From positions 62,001-126,000 of the forward strand of contig LLKO01000042.1 of NCBI GenBank assembly GCA_001513895.1: DNA of 64,000 bases, read 5' to 3'. How positions within the stretch are numbered: the first letter of the stretch is position 1; every line of letters begins with the position of its first letter. The position numbers were made by a program, and so were the translations under genes. Below, piece after piece: positions 36,887-47,098 of the stretch. A model generated the notes under the pieces. That model was not told the origin of the DNA. It saw only the letters and a list, made by a program, of their open reading frames with translations, and did not search any database. Origin of the DNA: Graphilbum fragrans. Its lineage: Eukaryota > Ascomycota > Sordariomycetes > Ophiostomatales > Ophiostomataceae.

Positions 36887-39177
36887 ATTCTTCAGTTTGC
36901 CCGTCGCTCGCTTTGGGTGAAAGACGAGTGGTTGTTCGCAGCCCACATGGTTGATGCATGATCTGTCATTGCTTGCCACCAAATGGTACGCGAGTACGGA
37001 CTACGGAGAACAACTACCTGCTAGCATCATCAGATACTCCAGTTCTATGAGTGAGAGGCGCCGTCCCGCTTAGTGTGCAGAGCTCTCCTAGCACGGCCGC
37101 GAGCTGCCTCAAAGCTGCCTTTTCCGGCCCAGACACCTGGCCCCCCGCTGCCTTTCGTTTTCTTTTGCTTCCCATGTTCCTTTCGTTTCTTTCTCTGTTC
37201 GCTGCTCATTTCGCAGTTCCCCCGTTTCACCTTATCCACGGCTTTTTCCCTTTCCTCTCCACTCAGGGCCTGCGGCAACGCCGGAGCTGGGAGCATGAAC
37301 GAGGAGAAATACTACTAATACCCCAAAACTTCGAGGAAAGCAATCCCCGACCTTCCCGTAGATTGAGCCAAGCCGACGCAAGGCCAAGCTAAATAGCAAA
37401 AAGGCAAAAAAAAGAGCGACAGGACACGAGCCCACGGCCAAAATTGCCAGTCAGCAGTGCTACTACCTCTTTTGAGGCACGAGACGCGCAATTGGCTTCT
37501 TTCACTCTTACACACCCTTTTAGGACACGCTCTTTCTTGTCCTTTCACCCTTTTTCCTTTGCTATTTTCTCCCTTTTTTTCTTACACCTTACCTTCTCCC
37601 TCTCTCTCACCCTCTCTTCCAGGAGCCTTCCCCTTTTGCTCCTCTTCCTCTTCTTCCTTTGTCCCCCTTTCTCTCCCCTTATGGCCGCGCATAACCATCC
37701 GTTTCAATAGGACGTCTGGTGGAGCACGTCATTGTCGGGAACTGTTAGGAGGAAACCCACACACCCTGGAAGGACAACAAAGGCGGCGACCAGAGACGCT
37801 GAGTACACTGGACAATATAGCATACAGAAGCATACAGAGACAGTTAGGCGCAATTACAGGCCCGGCCAGGCTTGTGTTGCTGGATACAAAGAAAACGCCG
37901 CCGCCGCCGCCCACGACGACGACTACAACTACAGCAACAACTACGACCACGACGGCCAGCAACAACAAAAACAGCAACGACGACAAGCGATTTGTGGGAT
38001 GACAGTGCACATTTTACCATCGTCCTTTCCATTCCGTCTTCCCTCGCGCCGCTCCTCATCCCAAGTGCGCCTTCCTTCTCTTTCCCCTTGATCTTCCTTC
38101 CGCCGCACTACCACCGCTGCCACCCCAGCACGCCGCCGATAAGGAAGGAACAAGCTGCCATATAATTTCCAGGTTCTGCCGCCAGCCACACCCAGGATCG
38201 ACACCCGCGAACTGCCCAGATTTGCTGGCCTAGAGCACAGATTGCTTGGCCTTGCGTCAGCAGCTTTCTCGGCCTCGCAGCATCGTCCGCGACTTTTTAG
38301 GTCATTGCAGGCCATTTCCGTGTCTGCAGGTCGTCGTTTATTTTTATCGATTCCCGCTATTCGTTGTTGTTGTGATTGGCATTGCCTCCTTCTGCATGTT
38401 GGCCCTGCCGCGCCTTCCGGATTGGCATTGTCTCATATAACGCGGCCAGTTCTTACGAGCCTTTCAGCTGCCCGTACAACACGTTTCCTGTGCACCCACA
38501 GCACCTTCCCGGGCAGTGTCGGCGACCTCTCTCTTTTCCGCTTTATTCTTTTTTCTTTTTTGCTTTTTTGCCATCCTTACTGTTTTCAGCGGCCTGTTCG
38601 TGTTTGTGTGCCACGTTGCCACACTTGCACCTGCCACTTTGTGTGTGTGTGTTTGGCCGTGTCCAACCACCAACCGATCTGCGCCGAAAAATCAACACGG
38701 CGGAATCCGCAAACGAATAATACCTATTTTGCCCAGCATGGGTCGAAATCGAGGTTGGTGGCCCGCCCCTCTTTCCCTGTCCTCTCTCGGTCTCTTGTCT
38801 TTCTTCCCCTCTAGCCGCCTAGATTAGGCCCTTTTCCCCTCCACAACCCCTGTTCGTTCAATAGTCTGAAGCCGGCCGGGGCCCTCTTAGCCCATTTCTT
38901 GCCGGCGCACTGGCTCTATGCATACTTTTTTCTCTCGCGCCTATCGACATTCTAGGGCGATTGGGGGCTCTTGCCTTTGCGCTGTGTTCTGAGACTCTCC
39001 CTCACCAGGCCCTCCCTGTGTTGAGTTGCCTGTTGCTACCTCCTTCATTTCCAGTCTTGGCTGTTCCTCTTTCTCCGTTTTCCCCCTCGTTTTTCCCTCG
39101 TCTTTTCCACCTCTCTTTTTCTTCTCTCTCCCTTCCCCTCGCACCCTCCCGACTAACTTTGCCCAGTCCTCTCGTTT

Positions 39178-42100
39178 ATGTCGCAGCTGTCTGGCTCTTA
39201 CAGAGACTCACAAAGCCCGACACCGCCATCGCCGACCGAAATCTCCAGCAAAAGCGGCCCCAACGACATCAGCAATACCAGCCATAACAGCAACACAAGA
39301 AACGGCAGCCCTCCTCCAAAATACTACGACGCCGCTTCGACACCGCCCGAGCCTTTTCCTGCGGCTCTGGTCCCCGACTCGCCTGTTCGTGCAGACTATG
39401 GTGTGGCCGGCGCTACTGCTGTAAACGGTTCCGGCTCACCCGGTCCTTACGGCCGCCCTCGAAGTACCTCCCGGCCGCTTTCTATGATTCAGACCTATAC
39501 GCCGCACATGATGGACATCAACGACACGGCTCCCGAGCTACAGCCCATCTTCACGTTTCTGAACAGCCATGCCAACAAGCTGTACCATGAGGGCTACTTT
39601 CTGAAGCTCGACGACCAGAATTCTCGTATGGCTCTCTTTGTTTTCCTTCTATCCTCTCTCTCTCTCCTACGTCATCTTTTTCTACTTATGCCTTTCTTTG
39701 ATGTCGATCCACCGCTGACTGCTGCTATAGAGGGGCGCCCCAATCCAGACAGAAACTGGACCGAATGCTTCGCCCAGCTAGTCGGGACCGTGTTGTCCCT
39801 CTGGGACGCTGCCGAGCTGGATGCGGCCGGTGAACATGGCGAAGTGCTGCCGAAATTTATCAACATCACCGATGCGGCGATCAAGATGGTGAGATACACC
39901 AGACTAGATAGACGACAGGATGTAGTGGCGGGAATGAGGGGAATTAGAGGAATTGCATTAGCTAACCGAGCCTTGTCGTTTTCGCCTGGCTAGATCGACT
40001 CGCTTCCGACACGCACTCCGAACGAGCAGCCGCTGCAGCACATTCTTAGCATATCCACAGCAGGTCGGAATCGGTATCTGCTGCACTTCAACTCGCACCA
40101 TTCGCTGATCCAGTGGACCGCGGCCATTCGTTTGGCCATGTTTGAGCAGTCGTCGCTGCAGGAGGCGTACACTGGCGCTCTGATTGCCGGCAAAGGCAAG
40201 GAGCTGAACAACATCAACTTGATCATGGACCGTGCACGCTTCAAGACCGAGGAATGGGTTCGCGTCCGCTTTGGCGCCGGTGTTCCCTGGCGTCGTTGTT
40301 GGTGTGTAATTACGCCTCCCGACGAGAAGGAGCTGCTTAAGGCACAGAAAGAGTGGAAGAAGCGCTCGCCATACGATCGCTCGCACATGCCCGTTCTCAA
40401 AGGCGACATCAAGTTCTACGACACCAAGAAGGAGGGCAAGAAGCAGAAGAAGGCCAAGCCCATAGCGTCTCTGACCGACGCCTATTCGACCTACGCCATC
40501 TACCCCGAATCCAAGGCTCTCATCAACGCCTCTACCCTCGTCAAGATCGAAGCCACCATCACGATCCATTCCTCGCCGCCCACCTCGTCCGATGGCTTTG
40601 TCTTTATCATGCCCGAGGTCCACCCAGCCGTCACGGGCTTCGAGATGCTGCTGCGCTTCCTCTTCCCTACCTGGGACACCTTTGCCCTCTACGGCCGTCC
40701 GGGCCGCCTCGTTGCCAGCGTCCTCGACACTCGGTCGCTCATGTTTGCCATGCCTAAGCACCGACGCTATGGCTACCTAGAGCTGCTGGACGCGTCCAAT
40801 CTCATTCTCACCGAGGGCAGCCAGGGCTGGTCGGAGCGGGAGTGGCGCAAGCGATTAAAGGATCTGACGAGCCAGCGCATTTCTGCCAACGACGACGACT
40901 CGAGCAGTGGTGCTGGCAGCCGCCGGAACTCTCGCCGTGGTGGGAAGAGACTGAGCTTTGGGCCAGGCCCCAATTCGGGCGACCCGGGTGCTGATTCTCC
41001 GGCTGGTGGCGCCGCTCTTTCGCGGCCCAAGGTCAACTTCGCTGGAGATGGCGACGATGCAGGGAGACCGACTCGATCCATGTCGCCGGCTCTCAAACCA
41101 GCTCTTCGCACAGATTCTGCACCACCCGCCTCCGAGCGCCAGCGGCTCCCTTCATCGATGGCGCAAGCAGCTGCTATTTCTGCTAATCACACGCGGAACT
41201 TTTCCGACACCGGTCTGGACGCGGCGCTTCAATCCGGAGGTCCGAATACAGCCAGGCCCGGCCCTGAGACAGGCGACGGCCGCCCCGCTTACAGTGCTTC
41301 CTCGTCTCCTTCGCCCCCGATCCGTGGCTTTGTCAACGACCTGGCCTCGACTCCAGAGCGCGCCAGCTCCGAAGACGAGGTGCCATCGCCCCCTGGTGGC
41401 ACCCCACATGTACGTGAGCTGCGAGACATGCAGCAACGGATGCAGACACCGGAGCCCGTGTATACCCCGCCTGCATTCAACCATGCACCGTCTTCTCGCC
41501 CCTCGGCTACGCCTTACCATTCTTCAGAGCTGCGCAGGGCGAACAGCCGCCTGTCGAACACCACTCTAGCCCAGATTGCCAACGTGGGCGGGATCGCTAC
41601 TTCAGGTGGGGCACCCTGGACTCCGCCAACGATTGGCCAGGAAAGGCGGCCAGGCAGCTCAGGCAGCACTAGCAGCCGGCCTGGAAATGGATCGCGGACG
41701 GACTTGACGATCTCCGTCTCTGGCTCCGGTCCGGTTGCACCGGCCCCCCCATCGCCAGGAGCTGGACCAGGACCTCGTTCGCCCGGTCTTCCTCCTCCCA
41801 ATATGACGCTAGCTATGAAGCGGTCCAGATCTCCGCTCAACCCGACATTCAATCCAGCCCTGGCGCCTTCTCCCAACATCCAGATGCAGGACGGCGCTGC
41901 TGCTGCATCTACATATCCTGGACAACCCCAGTATGCCAATCTGCGTCCCGGTGCCACTAACTATCCTCCTCCGCGCTCTCCGCGATTTGATCCGGATTCT
42001 GGTCTTCCGCCAGTATCCAAAGACAGCGGCTATGCCCATCCTCCCTTTCGGCATGTCGAGAATGGTCGGCAGATGCCCTACCAAAGTCAAGGTCCTACTC

Positions 42101-43836
42101 CTCCCCCGAAACCCTTTGCCTCCTCCACCCCCTCCTCCCAACCGCAACGGACACGGACTCCTCCTCCCTCACAAGCTGGAAATGGCCCTAGTGCTCCTGC
42201 GCTGTCCCCTTCTCAAACGTCTCCTATCCACCGGAAGCCTCTTCCTCCGCAAGCTGACAGCCCCCAACAGCCCAAGGAAGTTTCTGAGCCACAGTCCGCG
42301 ACTTCTAGCGCTGGGAGCCTTCAAAACTATTATCTGGATGAGGATGCGCTGAACAAGGTCCACAATCCCGCCAACAATGACCAGGTTCGTCGAGAAGTGT
42401 TCCGGCAAGACACCAAGAGAAGCGAGGCTAGCAGCCATTATGACGACGCCTCCTCGACCACGTCTCCGGATTATGCGAGCACTCACCAGTCCGAAGAGCC
42501 AGTACGAGAATCCATTGAACGGCCACGGGCCGGTGTGCTCAAAACAGTCGGTGCAGTAGCGGCTCCGGCGCCACCGCCCGGGGAGCAGCTAGGCATCCCA
42601 GAGGTCAACTTTGGTCCCACGCTCAACTACGCCGCACAGAACATTCCCCGCAACAAAACACCGACGGCCTTTGGCGGCAGCACGAACGCTAGTCGCCCTT
42701 ATTCTCCAGGTCCCGGTCAACAGTTGGGCTCTCTGCCTTATCGGAAGCCGGCGGCTCGCGAACAGCAGCGACCGGGCGACATGAGCCACAATCGTCAGGA
42801 TTCGGACGATACTATTCGCCGTCGAAGTGTGGCCTGGCAGCCTGTCGGGACGGCGGCAGCTGGAGGGGCTTTAGGTGCTGCTGCAGGCAGTGATACGCGT
42901 GCTGGCGCACTCACCCCGGAGCAATACGTCCTGCAGCGTGCTGCGCAAGCGGCTACCCCCGTCTATTCGCACCAGAGAGTTCCGTCCAGCAACACGCTAG
43001 TAAACATGCGAGCGACGACCCCGACGCCGCCTCTTCGTCGGACTTCCAGCTACGATATGCTCAATTCGGCCACAAACGGCGTCGTCCAGCAGCAACGGCC
43101 TAGCTCGCAGGGCGCCGGCACCGCATTAGGAGGCACAGTGGGCACTATGGCATCGGGATCGGGTGATGTCAGCTCCCACTTGTCTGCCCGCGAACAGGAA
43201 CACTTGGCTCGCATGACCGGCACGCCTTTGATCAACATGGCAGGAGGCAGCAAGGCCCAACAGAACAGTGGTGGCAGTGCTGGGCTTGTGGGTGCCATTG
43301 CGGCTCGGGAGCGCGAAAAGCAGCAGATGAAGGACGGGTTCAGCTCGCAAGCTGTGCAGTATGCGATCAACCAGCGACAGCAAATGCATTTCCAGCAACT
43401 CCAGCAACAGCAGCAACAACAGCAGCAACAGTTCCTCCAGCAGCAGCAGCAGCAGCAGCAGCAGGCTCAGATGTATGGCGCACAGCAGAGGTCGATGCCG
43501 CAGTATGGTGGATATCAGCTGCCTCCTGGCCAGCGGCCCCCGCAGTCTCGACAGCAAATGATGGGACAGATGGGACAGCCGCGGGGCGGCTATGCGGGAC
43601 AGCCTGGACCTGGGCGCGGCCAGCCCATGCCTGGTGGATGGCCGATGATGCAAGGCCCGCAGCAGGGACAATACAATAATACGCCGGGCGGAAATCCCCA
43701 ACAGGGGTTCCAGCAGCAATTTGGGCACCAGCAATACCAGCAGCAAGGACCAGGTAGCATGACCCCTCCCTCACGATCTGGCGGGCCTGGTGGCTCGATG
43801 GGGCCGGGCATGGTCTACCCAGGACAGGCATTTTAG
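39178..43836 (+). CDS. CAF120: CAF120/SKG3-like PH-domain protein
   Basis: Three exons, 39178-39625, 39731-39888, 39994-43836; 1482 residues. After a Ser/Pro-rich start, residues about 100-420 are the conserved region: LQPIFTFLNSHANKLYHEGY, WTECFAQLVGTVLSLWDAAEL, FINITDAAIKMIDSLP, then a pleckstrin-homology core around NRYLLHFNSHHSLIQWTAAI and EEWVRVRFGAGVPWRRCWCV. This matches yeast Caf120 and Skg3, which associate with the CCR4-NOT complex or with bud-neck and cell-wall factors. The remaining 1000 residues are disordered: Pro/Ser-rich, then Gln-rich with a CAG/CAA-coded polyGln run at about 43380-43470, and a Gly/Pro/Met/Gln end. Both introns are 105 nt. An mRNA-decay or polarity role is inferred from family membership only. 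Confidence 0.92.
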
Positions 43837-44725
43837 GAGCATTTCCAGAGTGCTCTCGAATGCGTACTAGTCTGGGCGGTGCACACGATTGGATGACGAC
43901 ACGACGACATCAGTACCGGGACGAACCATAGGATGGCAGCCGCAGTCTGTGCATTCTGTGGCGTTTCTGCATTTTATTTTATTTTCCTCGTTTGTTTTTC
44001 ATGTCTTTTGGTTCTTGGTTTTGCTAATTAGACGCCACGGCCTCGACAGGCCCTTTTTCCTTTTTTGTTATGTAGACTGCATATTGATTGCAATGGGGAC
44101 ATCAACATAGACTTGCATCTATCCATTTTTCTGTCTTTTTGTTATTCTTCACGATACATATTATTTACCTTTTTACATTGCCATAGTGCCAAAAGAATGT
44201 GCCGAATATAAAGTGTATATATCTACCAAGGACACTGTACTATGTTTTCTGCCTACCAATCTAAAAATAAAGGTACAGTGAGCAATGCGATTAGTAGACT
44301 GTAACTGATACGTAGCCAGAAGAAATTTTCATGGGCGGTGATAGAATTGCGGCCCTCGTTTGTAAGTGTACGAAATGCTATGAGCCGAGTGCGTTGCGTG
44401 CTCAAGTATGTCAGGTCATCAGGTGTCGAGCGGAGAGCAGCCGGAGTGAGATCGTATGTTGTACAGCCAAGTCTAGTATCTAATAAGTCGCTAAACTTCA
44501 GCTTGGCCTCTTCCGATTGCAAACCAAAAATACCATGCATAGTCCAAACCAGCGAATCGGTATCCCATTTCTTTATCCCGTCTCTTCCCAGGCGTATGCC
44601 GAAACCCGTCACACGCTCGTATACGCCGACATAGAAGCAGCCGCGCCGGGTCCGACCACAAAACAAACATGCATGCCCGCTTCTTGGCTCTTGGGCTGCG
44701 GCCCGGTGCCTCCGTGTCCTCCGCA
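43837..44725. other. Convergent 3' spacer
   Basis: This lies between the tail-to-tail CAF120 and phosphotransferase genes. T-rich sequence at 43975-44060 is probably CAF120 3' UTR. A minus-strand frame stays open from inside the phosphotransferase gene down to 44253 (see findings), but I see no start, splice context or domain for it. Confidence 0.55.
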
Positions 44726-46225
44726 TTACTCGAGGCGCTGTGCCGAGCCAGCTGCCGCAGCCTCCTGCGCCGCGATGGGCCCCCATTTTGCCAGGAACGC
44801 CTTCACCATGCGTAGGTTGTCGGCCCAGACATCCTGCTTCTCCTCCAGATGGGCATGCGGCGGCCGCGGATTCACCTTGAGCTGGCTGCCAAAGCGGTAC
44901 CACTCGCGGAACTCGGCACACCCGCGGGCGTCTTTGCGGGCGCGCCAAGCAGGGATCTCGTCCCAAAAGGCGGCCCGCAGCGCGTCGGCAGCCTCGTCAT
45001 CGTGGCGCACCACCTGGTCCGGCACGTGTGCGCGGTTCTCAAACAGCGGCTCAACCAGGCTGTCGATGGCCATGGCAAACGGGCTGCACGCTGTAAACTC
45101 CCAGTCGATGACGGCCCGCACCGTCCAGTGCGGCGGCTGGTCGGCGCCGAGGATGACGTTGTGCAGGCCCAGATCGGCGTGCTGCAGCACGATGGGAAGG
45201 CGGTCGATGTCCGCCATGCGGCCGCTCCGGAGGAGGGCGTCCATGGCGCTGGCGCCGTGGCTGGCACCGTGGCTGTCGCCGTGCACAAACCGGCGGATGG
45301 GGTGGAGGACGGCCTGTTTGTACTCGTCGACGCCGTGCTGGCTTTCCAGCTGGGCCAGGCGGTGGCGGAGCCAGGCGGCCAGCAAGTCCGAGGCCTGGGA
45401 GAACGGGCCGCCCAGAATGCGGTCGGGCACGACGGTGATGCGCGGCGGCGCGGGCCGGTCGCCGTGCGTCTCTCGCACAAAGACGGCGTGGCCGATGGCG
45501 GCCAGGCCCTGGGCGACCAGCAGCTCCCACAGGGCGGCGTGTGCGTGCGCCATTTGGCGCACAATGGCCGTCTTCTCCGGCCCGCCCAGGCCGTAGTACA
45601 CCTTGTCGGCCCTGGATCCCAGAATGAACTCGGTGATTTCCAGATGCAGACCGGCCCCCTCGAAGCCCGGCGAGGCCGCCGGAAACGTCCGCGGCACCGG
45701 CACGTCCCGCACGGGGGCGGCGCGGATGTAGTCCTGCAGCCCGTCCATGGAGCGGACGTGCCCAAAGAGGCGGAGCTGCACGACGTAGGCTGGCTGGTCC
45801 GCGCCGTCCACGCAGGCGGCATACGTCGTGCTGCCGGCGCCGCCCCCGAGGCGCTGGCAGGATGTGAGAGGGCCGAGCCGGGCGTCCTGGAGAACGGCGG
45901 CCACCTGCTGCTCGGTGAGAGCGACCGGTCGCGTCTCTATGACGCAAAGGCCGCCGTCGGCTCCCGAGGCTGGGTCTTTGGCCGCCTTGATCAGGAACCA
46001 GTCCATGGTGGCATCGCCCCCCATCAAGTCGGCGATGGAGACAAGGCCGACGTTGAATGTGGCAGCGCTGTCGTCTTTGCGGGCCAGGTTCACAGAGGCG
46101 CCTTTGCCCTCCATCGGGCCCAGGAGGCCGCCGCGGACCGCCTTCTCGACGGCTTCGAGGGGATTGTCGCCGGTGTGGCTCGCCTTGGCGGCTTCGAGAG
46201 GCTCTTGGTCGGTTTTGGGCGGCAT
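44726..46225 (-). CDS. APH-fold phosphotransferase family protein (intronless)
   Basis: One exon on the minus strand, 499 residues from ATG 46225. Residues about 130-450 match the aminoglycoside-phosphotransferase/choline-kinase-like fold: a Gly-rich LGGGAGSTTYAACV loop, AYVVQLRLF, then the catalytic loop LQHADLGLHNVILG with Asp and Asn in the HxDxxxxN spacing, and AVIDWEFTACSP supplying the metal-binding Asp. Many fungi carry expanded, uncharacterised sets of such proteins; the substrate is unknown and antibiotic resistance should not be inferred. Just before the catalytic loop, FVHGDSHGASHGAS is an unusual His/Gly repeat. An alternative ATG at 46306 would add 27 residues, but a TATA-like element at 46347-46355 places transcription start too near it. 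Third-position GC is extreme, which produces a 460-codon antisense shadow frame. Confidence 0.9.
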   Translation of the reverse strand: MPPKTDQEPLEAAKASHTGDNPLEAVEKAVRGGLLGPMEGKGASVNLARKDDSAATFNVGLVSIADLMGGDATMDWFLIKAAKDPASGADGGLCVIETRPVALTEQQVAAVLQDARLGPLTSCQRLGGGAGSTTYAACVDGADQPAYVVQLRLFGHVRSMDGLQDYIRAAPVRDVPVPRTFPAASPGFEGAGLHLEITEFILGSRADKVYYGLGGPEKTAIVRQMAHAHAALWELLVAQGLAAIGHAVFVRETHGDRPAPPRITVVPDRILGGPFSQASDLLAAWLRHRLAQLESQHGVDEYKQAVLHPIRRFVHGDSHGASHGASAMDALLRSGRMADIDRLPIVLQHADLGLHNVILGADQPPHWTVRAVIDWEFTACSPFAMAIDSLVEPLFENRAHVPDQVVRHDDEAADALRAAFWDEIPAWRARKDARGCAEFREWYRFGSQLKVNPRPPHAHLEEKQDVWADNLRMVKAFLAKWGPIAAQEAAAAGSAQRLE

Positions 46226-47098
46226 GGTTGATCTGTCTCGGACCGCGTGCGCATGGACAAAGAATCCGTCCAAAGTGGCGCAGAGGCAGCAGCCCCAGCA
46301 CAACAATCAAGCGAGCAGCCGACTGTACGCCTAACGGGGGGCATCCTATTTAAAAGGCAGCCATCAAGATGGCTAAGCGAGGTAACTTTAAGGGTACAAT
46401 GGAGAAGGGACGGAATAGTAAAGCTTGATCGGTAGTTGTCTGTTTAGCGAATGGATACCGAAAATACAACCGATGCCGTGATGAAATAAAGTGTATCTCG
46501 TAAACCTTAAAGCATGTAAACAGCCCGGAATGCTCGTTCAAGCTACACCGCATAGGAGGACACCAGAGACACAGCACCGCATGGCAGACTTCAGAGCCGC
46601 GTGAGACAGGCAATAGATGGCAAGCCATTATGTATACTAATACTAAGTGTCCAACTACCGAGATCTGCTTTCCCTGTTGGTATATCGCAAGGCACACAAC
46701 TATGGCTGCCTCAGATGTAAATCGCCCCAGACCATTGACCTATACCACCAGTTTCGTTACGTTGCATGTAAGTGTCGGCTGCAAAAGTGTGGGCGTTCAC
46801 CTGTACGGCAGCACATTCAATCTTCGCAGAAGCGCTTGCTGTCCATGTGATACCAGTGCCCCCCCAACGCCTCGCAGCTAATCAAAACGTCACGCAGATC
46901 TTCTCTCATGTTAAAAAGGACAAACCAAACAGGCAGTGCATCCAAACCAAACACCAAAAACACCAGCAGAAACAGCCAAAAGGCGCCTGCTTCTTCCTGC
47001 CTATGCCTGCTTGCCAATACCACGGCGTGGCCCCTAGAGCCACCTCACTGCCAATACACAGAGACACAGCTCGTCACGGCTTGGCCCCAGAGTCACCC
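46226..47098. other. Promoter of phosphotransferase gene plus 3' UTR of kinase gene
   Basis: Both flanking genes are on the minus strand. The part near 46226 is the phosphotransferase promoter. The part near 47098 is the kinase 3' UTR. No gene is seen; small frames at 46350-46881 have no motif. Confidence 0.5.
46347..46355 (-). promoter_or_regulatory. TATA-like element of the phosphotransferase gene
   Basis: Read on the minus strand the site is TTTTAAATA, 122 nt upstream of ATG 46225. The position suits a TATA box with a short leader. There is no experimental support. Confidence 0.35.

Larger units (their letters stand above)
32644..39177. other. 6.5-kb divergent spacer rich in TACGAGTA words
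   Basis: The spacer separates the divergent DUF726 and CAF120 genes. Eleven copies of TACGAGTA/TACTCGTA lie between 33121 and 36518, together with related forms such as TACGAATA and GTACGTAC. A (GT)n run is at 36854-36884. Bases 37100-39170 are strongly C/T-rich on the + strand and look like promoter and leader of CAF120. Open frames of 140-277 codons at 34018-36216 overlap on both strands in several phases and contain the repeated word in translated form, so none is called. Confidence 0.55.

Noticed and set aside
44849..46231. 460-codon + strand frame antisense to the phosphotransferase
   Set aside because: Shadow of an extremely GC3-rich gene; Val/Gly/Ala/His-rich composition without motifs.
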